From Micractinium sp. NFX-FRZ (taxonomy: Eukaryota > Chlorophyta > Trebouxiophyceae > Chlorellales > Chlorellaceae): 37,148 nucleotides of DNA. The notes beneath the pieces are model-generated. The model was not told the origin of the DNA. It searched no databases and worked only from the letters and a program-made list of their open reading frames with translations. The DNA lies in contig JAPTJF010000556.1 of NCBI GenBank assembly GCA_029339195.1, positions 1 to 37,148 of the forward strand. The letters are read 5' to 3'. Below are positions 9,501 to 18,372 of the stretch, piece after piece (position 1 is the first letter of the stretch; each line of letters opens with the position of its first letter). The translations under genes were made by a program, and so were the position numbers.

Positions 9501-11792
9501 CGGCACGCGCGCCCTGCGGGAAGCCAAGTGAATCGAGCGTGACAACAGTAGCATCATTTCGCACGGCTGGTTCCCGTTTCTGTGCAGCAGGAGCATCTCC
9601 CATCTGCCCGCATGCCCTCGGAACAGAAACAGGTGTGCCTATACCCCTGCCCAGAGCCCCATGCTCCCCGGCAGCAACTAAACACACAACCTGGGAGCAC
9701 AACTGCGCTTCTCCTGGAGCCTACAAACAAACACACACACGCGCTCACCCATATGCCGTTCACGGCCACCACCACCGTCTCCCCAGGCTCCACCAGGTTT
9801 GCCAGGCACATCTCCATGCCCGCATGCCCGGTGCTGCAAGCAGCGTGAGAGAAAGAGGAAACAGCTTGCTAGAATGGAACATCAAAATGGGCTCCACAGG
9901 TTGGCCAGGCACATCTCCATTAGGGTTTAGGGTTTAGGGTTTTTAGGGCATGTCCGGTGCTGCAAGCAGCGTGAGAGAAAAAGTGAAAGACGATCAAAGC
10001 AAACAATGGCAGATTGTGAGAGCACATCAAGGGTGGGCTCCACTGGTTTGCCAGGCGCAACACCACGCACGCATGCCTGGTGCTGCAGAGAAATAGGGGA
10101 CAGGCTCGTTTGCTTCGAGTCGCCCATACACGGCATCGACACCCCAACTCACCCCGAGGCCAACAGGGGTGCAGTGGGAAGAGGTCTGGAAGACGTAGCG
10201 CAGGCCTGCCACCACGGAAGCACCCACCACCAAAAACCAGGCTCCACACGAGTCACTTGCAAAACTGACAGCACCCAACAGCACCCCCGTTCCATGTCAG
10301 TCGCTCACCCTGAGGCCAGCAGCGTGTAATTGGATGAGGTCTGGAAGAGGTAGCGCAAGCCCTCCCGGATTTCGTCCATGATGGCCAGGAAGGGGGGGTG
10401 CCTGGGTGTGGGGGCAGGCGTGGAACACATTTGAAAATAAAGGTGAGAAAGGGATGGAGAGGGACACCTTGTGGGGCGAGGGAGGGGACCCCGGATTTTG
10501 GGGCCAGGAAGGGGCCCCGGGGGGTGCCTGCATGCAGGAGGAGGGGAGGCACGCAGATGTCAAGTGGAACACAGGTGCGGCACGGATGGAGCGGGATCAG
10601 CTGTGGTGTGAGGTGGGGCAGAGCAGGGAAAGGGAGGGCGGGGCAGGGCCGGGCAGGGCGGCAAGGAACGAGCAACAGGCAGCGGGGCAGGGCAAGAAAG
10701 GCGCACTGTGAGGTATCTGTAAAGTGTGTGTGTACACAGCGCACAGCTCAGGGTGCAAGCCAGGCAGCGCCCAAGGCTCACATGTGGCCCAGCATGGGCA
10801 GGGTCTGGGCGGCGAGGATGCGGGGGTGGGAGTTGGCGGGTCCCGGTCCCATCATGAAGCGCTGGGGGACCTGCGGGGAGGGAGCACGGGTGTTTCGATA
10901 ATGGGAGGAAAGAATAAGAATAAACCGCACAAGTGGGTGAGGAGGGGCTGCACAAAGCTGGGCTGGCGCGGCTTGCAGACCGGGGAGGCCGGGGCAGAGC
11001 GGGGGCAGCGGCAGCTTGGGCCGGGGGCATGCATGAAAAGCAGCCGATGCACGCAGGGCGCTGTGCAACAGCAGCGTGGTTGGCAGCGGTGAAAGCACAG
11101 CAACCGTCCCGTGTTACCCACCCTGCAAGGCACCGTGTGGGCTACAAAGGCAGCGTAGCGGCGCCGTGAAGCCAGGCAGCAGCAGCAGCACCCACATCCG
11201 CTGCCAGCAACCACCAGCACCCTGAGCACCCACCAACAGCGGCAGCAGCAGTGCTACCCGGCCGCCCTGCCAGCACCCACCTCGAGCACACCAGAGGGCC
11301 CACGGTGGGCGTTGTCAACTGTGGCGACAGCCTCGCCGGTGTTGCACAGACCAAAGGCGCATGGCTCGGCGGCGGGTTGAGCGTCCACACCGCATGCCCC
11401 GTCGGCGCTGCACTCGCCTGCGGCTGCAGGAGCGGTAAGTAGAGTGCAAGAGGGCGGGCAGCATGAGCGGTGTGGTTTCTCAAGGGTGCAATGAAGGCTC
11501 AGTACGCTTCAGTGGGTGCTCAACAAGGGCAGGAAGAGAGGCAGGCTGATGGCGGGTGGAACCAGGCATGAAGCTGGCGGGAAACCACGCAAGGTGGTAG
11601 GGACCCTCCCAGCCCGGCCCCTGGCCGCCCCGCATCTCCGTCTTGGGTCGCTGCATTCGTCTTCGGCGGCCAAGCAAAGCATAATTGCGGCCTGTGACCG
11701 GCAGCAGGGTTAGCCAAGCGCAATTCACGTTTCTGACCTGCCGCGGCACGCAGCGCCAGGAGCACCACCAGCGCTGCAAGTGTCGCCTTCAT
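6519..11792 (-). CDS. AGXT: Alanine:glyoxylate aminotransferase, animal AGXT-like, with signal peptide
   Basis: Twelve exons join without phase conflict: 11738-11792, 11281-11423, 10782-10870, 10309-10401, 9749-9833, 9259-9399, 8739-8889, 8434-8525, 8090-8174, 7623-7807, 7086-7203, 6519-6619. They encode 445 residues. Fold-type I PLP signatures are clear: [59 protein letters not shown] and [12 protein letters not shown], where K256 should bind PLP, then [17 protein letters not shown]. The enzyme converts glyoxylate plus alanine to glycine plus pyruvate. The sequence resembles animal AGT1 more than plant peroxisomal AGT/SGAT. Residues 1-19 form a hydrophobic signal-like peptide, followed by a linker with Cys 22, 28, 39 and 44. 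The C-terminus ATATS is not a peroxisomal PTS1. The intron after LFLTQ uses a GC donor. Localisation is inferred; the family assignment is very firm. Confidence 0.94.
6909..6929. repeat. Perfect GC-rich hairpin in the last intron of the aminotransferase gene
   Basis: Nine bases (T, seven G, C) are followed by a three-base loop and the exact reverse complement. A T/A-rich run and more C-tracts follow. It may be a transcript hairpin or the end of a small non-autonomous element; no target duplication was identified. Confidence 0.6.
6977..7085 (-). repeat. Two tandem copies of the donor region of aminotransferase exon 11
   Basis: A block ending in GGCTCACCC and containing CAAGGC and GGCTAAGCT occurs at about 6977-7028 and again at about 7042-7087. 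The second copy abuts the true donor at 7085, so the first is a displaced intronic copy. Confidence 0.65.
7370..7575 (-). repeat. Two degenerate copies of the 3' end of aminotransferase exon 10
   Basis: The end of exon 10 and its donor (7623-7690) are echoed at about 7500-7575 and more weakly at about 7370-7455. The first copy keeps the ACCTTGATCGTGTTCAC core. Both lie downstream of the true donor in the transcript, so they are intronic. Confidence 0.75.
7860..7945 (-). repeat. Displaced copy of the 5' edge of aminotransferase exon 10
   Basis: The acceptor and exon start at 7785-7845 recur here with the same order of blocks (GCATACCACATGGA, then CATGCCTG, then a GTTAAGGTTAGCAATGCAGTTG run). 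The copy lies upstream in the transcript, inside the intron. Confidence 0.75.
8943..9122 (-). repeat. Two extra tandem acceptors with exon 7 starts in the aminotransferase gene
   Basis: The start of exon 7 (GESSTG... with its acceptor) is repeated at about 8943-9009 and 9061-9122. The first copy is nearly identical to the true exon and still encodes [19 protein letters not shown]. Copy acceptors would start exons at 9003 and 9115, against 8889 for the true exon; the spacings are 114 and 112 bases. Confidence 0.9.
9465..9520 (-). repeat. Copy of the exon 6 start in the aminotransferase gene
   Basis: The acceptor and first 45 or so bases of exon 6 (9350-9402) recur here, including the GCGCGTGCCGCC block and the CTTGGTGCCCAGGCGC block on the plus strand. 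It is intronic and degenerate. Confidence 0.75.
9890..10095 (-). repeat. Two copies of the exon 5 start in the aminotransferase gene
   Basis: The exon 5 acceptor region (9785-9855) is repeated at about 9890-9985 and 10035-10095. The first copy is split by a telomere-like tract. The flanking GCAAGCAGCGTGAGAGAAA block is kept in the first copy. Confidence 0.85.
9920..9948 (+). repeat. Short interstitial telomere-type repeat (TTTAGGG)
   Basis: Four consecutive TAGGG units separated by T runs give about three TTTAGGG repeats and one longer TTTTTAGGG. TTTAGGG is the plant and Chlorella-type telomere repeat, while Chlamydomonas uses TTTTAGGG. It sits inside an intronic exon copy, so it is not a chromosome end. 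Confidence 0.85.
10140..10212 (-). repeat. Copy of the 3' end of aminotransferase exon 4
   Basis: The exon 4 end and donor (10300-10365) are echoed here with the GAGGTCTGGAAGA and GTAGCGCA blocks retained. The copy is intronic, downstream of the true donor in the transcript. Confidence 0.8.
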
Positions 11793-12994
11793 CGCGCGGA
11801 AGATGCAACAAAGTTGCAACAAGCGTCCGGCGGCCAAGTGGCCCCAACGGCGTTGCCAGGATGATGCAGCGTGGCGCAGCGTGGCGCCACGGAGCGGCGG
11901 CCCCCACCTGGCATCCCAGGCTGGCTGCTGGGCAACACCCACCCGACTTTCCCGCCAGTCACCCAAACCCCGGCACTGACAGCCAGAGTGGCAAGCTGGT
12001 TTGTGGTTGCAGCACTGCACCACGCCGCAGCGGCAGCACCCGAACAGCCACACTCTTGTCCAGCTGGCGTCGGAGGCACACGCCAACTCCTCAATAGATA
12101 GATTGCTTTGTGTAAGTCGCAGCGACGACTTCACATGTCCAGAGTTCAAGCATGCCCCATACCCAGGACACTGGTGGGCCTTCTGTGATGATTGAACTGC
12201 CAGCTGAAGGAAGGCCGGGGCTGCTCCACCACCTGGTGGCAGCGGCAAGGTGACTTTAGCGGGCGTGCTTAGAGGGACGAGCATCTCTTTGGGAGGTGCA
12301 GGCCAGTGTAGCATACTAGGTGAATTCGAAGCTATTGGGCGTTGGGTTAGGGGGTAAGATGGGGAGTTCGAGGGGGTGTGGGGGGGGGGTGTTGATGAGA
12401 TGGACGGAGGTACGGGCTCGTCAGGTTGAGTGCCAGGGGTGCGTGCAAGTTGGAATAGGGAGGACGTGAGGAATGGGCGCTTCACGCGAATACAAGAAGA
12501 AGAGTTGCATGGACTTGCAAGCTTGAAACGAAAGGAGGGGAGGGAGGGAGGGGATGAAATGTGCCAGGGCGGGCGCAGGGCTGCGGGGGCTTGGGAAGGG
12601 GGCAGGCATCCGAGGTTCCCGAATCAGAAGGCCGCCCACAGCCTGCTGCAACATCCCGCAGGCGGACGGCCGCCGCATGCAGACGCACCGGCCGGCTGCC
12701 TGGGGTGGTGGTGCCTCTGGCAAATCAAAGCATGAAAGCAAGGGGAGGGGAGAGCGGGCTGGCTCTGCCAGTCGCTCGGCACACAAACACATGTACAGGC
12801 CCCTTGGCAGGGGTGAGGTGCCTCGGTCGGGCTGGCCGGAGAGGCTGGGCAGAGACGCCGAGCAGGGCCACAGTGCCCTTTCCGCCCAGCCAGTCTAGCA
12901 GGGCAGCGCCCGCAGCCACTCACTCCAGTGGGGGCGCAGCCAAGGGAGGTCAAACCCTACTAGGGAGAGGGCTCTGTCTGTTCAGGCAGGCTGC
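11793..12994. other. Spacer between the ABC1K 3' end and the aminotransferase 5' end
   Basis: These 1.2 kb should hold the ABC1K 3' UTR and the aminotransferase promoter and 5' UTR, both on the minus strand. One frame is open upstream of the aminotransferase ATG as far as 12485, but it is Pro/Ser-rich, shows no domain, and would bury the signal peptide. No exon is supported. Confidence 0.55.
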
Positions 12995-15900
12995 CTAAGC
13001 CTGGGCCACCACCTGTGCCTGCTGCGCTGCCTCCTCTGGAGCCAGCAACTCCACAGCAGGCACAGCGTGCTCCGGCGCCAGCTGGCCCACTGCCGAGTGC
13101 GACTCGGCCGTCTGTGGCCCTGCAGGCGCCTGGGCTGCCGCCTGGGCCGCAGCCTGGGCCGCCATCTGGGCCACCGCCTGCTGCTGTGCTGCCTGCTCTG
13201 CCTGCTCCGCCTGCTGCGTCACCAGCGTCAGCATGCCCTGCCGCATGGGGAACAGCGTGTCCACCGGCACGCCCAGCCGCTCGGCCGCCCGGGCCATGAG
13301 CGCATCCACAACCTGCAATCAATGAAGGCACGAAGACGCCATGGGCGGTTTCTTTATACACTGCCAGGCCTCTGCCGAGGAGGCATCGTTCCCGGCAGCA
13401 TGGTGGTGCCAAGCCAGCAGCGCATCCACACAACTTGCGCAGTCAATCGAGGCAGCCAAGGCGTTTGGTCGAGGCACCGCGCGGCGCCACCCACCTGGGC
13501 AGTCATCTCGGCCGTCTGCTGGCGGGCAGCCGCGGGGTCGGCCGCGCCGCCGCCGCCCACGAGGATGGCCAGCGCCGACTGCAACTCCCGGACCTGCAGG
13601 AGCGGGGGCCACACGTTTTTGTTTGTATCAAAACGTAAGAATGGAAAGCATGTCATGAAGCTGCGCCCCTCCTTGCCTCGGGTGCTGCTCCCGCGGGCAC
13701 ACCGAACACAGCCCCACGATTGCAGCTCCCCTGCATAGCGCCATGCCAACGGCTCCAGTTCTTCCTGACCCCACCTCAGCACCAACCCCAAGCAAGCCCA
13801 CGCAACCCCGCGCACCCACCTGCTCGCTGGGCGAGAAGAGCAGCTGGGAGAGGAGGCGGGCGTCGGGGGCCTCGAGCTCGGAGGGCTGCACGCCCAACAG
13901 GCCCGCCGCCAGCTCAACAATGGTCTGCGGGGGCGGGTGGGTGGGTGACCGGAATGGAATACATCAGAAAACTGGTGTGTATGCTATGCAATAATACTGG
14001 TTTAGCGGCAGGCCCGCCACCAGCTCAGCGCAATGGTCTGCAGGCAGTGCAGGAGTGCATTAGCATCGGACGCTGTGCAGGAAGGAAACTTTAGCATCAC
14101 AGCCATGGGCACACACCAGGAAGAGCCACTTCACATTTCCTTCCACACCTCCTTCCGAAAAGCGCAACGATCTCCGCTGCATGTTGCCGCCCCGCCCGCC
14201 CCCACCTCCCCCCACTTGCCTGCAAGTACACCTCCTCCTTCTGTGTGAGCGGCGGCGCCAGCGCATCCAGCAGCTGCTGAGGTGGCATCAGCCCCCGCCC
14301 GGGCACCGGCACCGGCGGCAGCATCGCCGGCGACAGCGCGGGCAGCGCGGGCAGCAGGCCGCCCAGCCCAAAGGGCAGCGGCAGGCGGCGCGGGCCCAGC
14401 GTGGCGGCGGCGGTGGCCGCCCGCCGCAGGCGGTCGCGCAGCAGCAGGTCGGCCGCGTTGGTGAGCTCGGACAGCAGCACGGGGCGCAGGTCGCGCGCCT
14501 CGGGGGAGAGCAGGAAGCTCAGTAGCTCCTGCGGGGGGTGGGAAGGGAGGTAGGGGATAGGGAATGGGTAAGCTCTGGGCAGCAGCAGCATGAAGCTTTT
14601 TATTGAGGGCCTCTGGGGACAGCAGGAAGCTCAGAAGCTGCTGGGGCAGGGTGCCGAAAAGGCAGGTTGGGGAGAAGGAACAGTAAGACACAAGGGCCTC
14701 GGGGGGACAGCAGGAAGCTCAGCAGCTACTGTGGTGGGCGGGGCGGCAAGGTGGTGGGGAGGGAGGTTGGGGAGAAGGAATGGGTAAGCTGTGGTGGCAG
14801 CATGTGGTGCAGGCTTCAGTGCATCGGGGGGGAGAGCAGGCCACACTGGAGCTGGAGGGGGCAGCACGCACCGCCACGTCGCCAAGCGGCGCGCCCAGCA
14901 GTCGCTCCGTCTCCCTCGCCAGGCGGCCACATCATCACGTGACCCACACACGGCAACCGCCCGCCCGTCTCCCCCGTCAATCAGTCCCCCCACACACCTG
15001 CAGGGTGGCGCCCTGTCTCCCTCGCCAGGCGGCCACGTGACCGTATTGCACACATCCAGCAACCGCCCGCCCCCCCCCCCCCCACCACACACACACCTGC
15101 AGGGAGGCGCCCTGCTCCGGCACGGCGTCAAAATCGATGAAGCCGGCGGTCTCCTCAGCCACGTAGCTGCAGGGAAGAGGGAGCACAGCAAATCAGATGT
15201 GCTTTGCCCATGCTTGTGCCGGTGGAAGACCAGCCACAAAAAAATGAATCAATGAAGCCTCCTGCCCTCCAGCCTCCTCTGCTTGTTTTTGTTTGTCCAA
15301 TGTTAAGGTATGTGCTCCGACTCCCAAACCCACCCGGCATCCCTCAGCAATACCGCCAACCCCGCCCCTCTGTCACCGGAACTCACCCCAGGGCGGCGTT
15401 GAGCAGCGCCGGCAGGCGGGTGGCCCGCACGCCCCCAGTGGTGGGGTCGTACAGCATCTGGCGCAGCAGCGGCGCCGTGCCCCGCTCGTTGCGCAGCACC
15501 TTGCGCACCACAAAGGGGTAGGCCTGCGGGGGCAGGTGTGTGTGTGGGGGGGGGGGGAGAAGGAACACATGTGGGGATGGGGATGGGGATGGGGATGGGG
15601 ATGGGGGTGGGGTGGGTGGGTGCACGGTGCGCAGACACTCCACCGCAAATGAGACGAGGCCTGTGGGGGAATGCGCGCCGTGGTGGTGGTGAAGGGAGAA
15701 CAACACGTGGGTTGCGTGGGTGGGTGCACGGTGTGAATGCGTACACTCCACACAGCACACAGCAGCAGGGTGCGCTGGCCAGTGCAGCGCAGCAGCCTGG
15801 CCATCCGCTGCTCCACAGGGCCCGCCCGCCCCCAGCTGCTGCCGAGAGGATCGGCCAGCACGCGCGCAGGTAAGCGAAGTCTTTCGTAATCGGGATCCCC

Positions 15901-18322
15901 CACAAGCTTCGTGCCAGGCTGACCGACCCATAAACATATTAGCAGATTCAACCCTCAGGCGTTTCAGGCAGACACAGACCCCAGGGGCCCCCTCACCTGG
16001 GAGACCATCTGGTAGTCTGGGTCGCCCACCAGCGCGATGCCCTCCAGCGTGGCCACGCTGCGCGCCAGCAGCGACATGTAGGGGGGCACCGAGAAGGGGA
16101 TCTCCAGCGTGACGGCCTGCGGCAGGCAACAGGGGCCATGTGGGGGCACGTCAGCACATATACTGAGACTGTGATATAACCATGTTAGTGAAAGGAGGCA
16201 CTGAGGACGGGGTCTCCAGCGTGACGGCCTGCGGCAAACAGGGGCAGGGGTTGATGCATAAGCAGCAAACAATGGCAAGTGTTGACACGTAAGCAGACAT
16301 CAGTGGACGTGGGTGCGAAGCAGGGGGCCTCCAGCAACGGCCTGCGGCAACAACAAGTACGTGCTGACACTTCAGCAGCAGGCATGGGTGAAAGGAGGCG
16401 CCGAGAGAGGGACCCCAGGCTGACAGCCAGCAGCGACGTCCGAAAGCAGCGGAGGCGGGTTGGCAACGGCGCGACATGCAGGGCAGCGCCGAGAGGGGGG
16501 TCTACGGTACTTGGGGACTGGCTGACATTTCAGGGGATACCCCCTACCGGGATGCTGGGCGACAACAGGGTAACGGCACCTCACCGTCCAAAACAACGCT
16601 CCACCCCCCCAACCGCGCCTCGCCGCCGTGCTGCCACACCACCCCGCCGTCACCCCGCCCGTCATCCCACCCCACCCAGCACCACCCACCAGCAGGTCTG
16701 TGGAGAGCGCCTGGAAGTTGAAGGCCTTGGCGCCGCCGCCCCGCAGGTAGGGGCCCAGCACGCGCTCCATGACGGGGATGATGAGGCCTGCGGGAGGGCA
16801 GGAGAATGTCGACAGAGGAACGGATTGGTAACTAAAGAAAGTCTCATTGAACGGTTGTTTCGGTGCCTGCAAATGAGGTGCTGTCGTTAGGGGAATGAAA
16901 CAGCTGTGTCCGCTAGGCAGGCGCAGCATGCTAGGCAGTAAGAAACAGTGTGGTATTGGCAGGTAGGGGCCCAGCACGTGCTCCATGACGGGGATGATGA
17001 GGCCTGCGGGACCGCAGCACAACGAGACAGGCATTGCATTGAGTTTAAGACGAGCAACACCGCTCAGTGAGAGGACAGGGCACCGGGGTTCCCTCAAGGT
17101 GATGCCGGCAACTTTGTGCTCCTGCCTCACAGTTGCAAGCTCGCAGTCGGCCATGACCCCCACACAAGCACGCACCTCAGTCGGAGTTGCGGGGCAGGAA
17201 GGCGAGGGCGACGCAAGGCATCATACCACATGACACCCCCTAACATGCGAGCACACGCATACACCCAAACCCACACAAGCGCGCACCTCGGTCGGAGTCG
17301 CGGGGCAGGAAGCCGAGGGCGACAAAGTCGTCCACCAGCGCATCCCAGTCGCGGTTGGCCAGGTGGATGGTGGCAGACACCATGGCCTCGCGGTCGACCT
17401 GCGGGATCTCGGCCTGTGGGGTGTGTGGAGGGGACCAAAGGAGAAAAGGAGGGTTGGGAGCGATAAGAAAGGATGCACTGAGAAGGGCAGCAGAAGAGAG
17501 GGGGTGGGGACGGGGGGGGGGGGGAAGAGGGAGGGTGAAAGCGCTACGGCGGCAATGCAAGCAAGACGGAGGCAACGCCTGACGAGATCATCGGCGTGAC
17601 GCAGCATAGCGTAGTGCACAGCACAGCACAGCACCCTCCAGGCTGCACTCACCAGGGCATGGCCCAGCACAGCACAGCATGGCGCAACACAGGGGAGCAG
17701 TACACAGCGCAGCACAGCAGGCCCACTCACCACCACCCCCAAAGTCCAGCAGCGTCACCCTTGCAGGCACGGCATGGCTCAGCACAGCACAGCACAGCAC
17801 AGCGCAGCACAGCGCAGCACAGCAGGCCCACTCACCACCAGGCCAAAGTCCAGCAGCGCCAGCTTGCCGGCGTGCGGCCCCTCTGTCACCTTCAGCAAGT
17901 TCCCGGGGTGGGGGTCTGCGAGATGACCAGGGGGTGGGGTGTTTCAACGCATGTGTGAAGTGACGGGGTAGGGGGGGCATGCCCCACCTTGCTACCATGG
18001 CTCTGCCATTGCACTGCATTCACCGGCTCTCATACCTGCTTCAAGTGCACACCCGTGACCTGCCCCCGCCGTCCACCAAACCAGCAGTGCACTCTAATGG
18101 CAAGTGTGTGACGGCATCAACAACTTTATGCGCTCACCCCCGTGGAAGAAGCCAATGTCGAGGAGCTGAGTGAGGAAGGCCTCCTGCCCAACCTTGACCA
18201 GGGCGCGCACCTCCTCCGCCTGCGAGGGGAGATCACGTGGGGGGGTCAGCGGGGCAGGCAGGCAGGTCAACACATGTGCTGTGCGGCGCCCGCACCTTCT
18301 CCGCCTGCGAGGGGAGGTTACT

Positions 18323-18372
<50 letters not shown>

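Noticed and set aside
9920..9948. Chromosome end or assembly join at the telomere-like tract
   Set aside because: The tract is only about 29 bases, and the aminotransferase gene continues collinearly on both sides.
11520..12485. Long minus-strand open frame running upstream in frame with the aminotransferase start
   Set aside because: It is Pro/Ser-rich with no domain, would bury a clear signal peptide, and passes through the exon 1 donor. High GC makes long chance frames common here.
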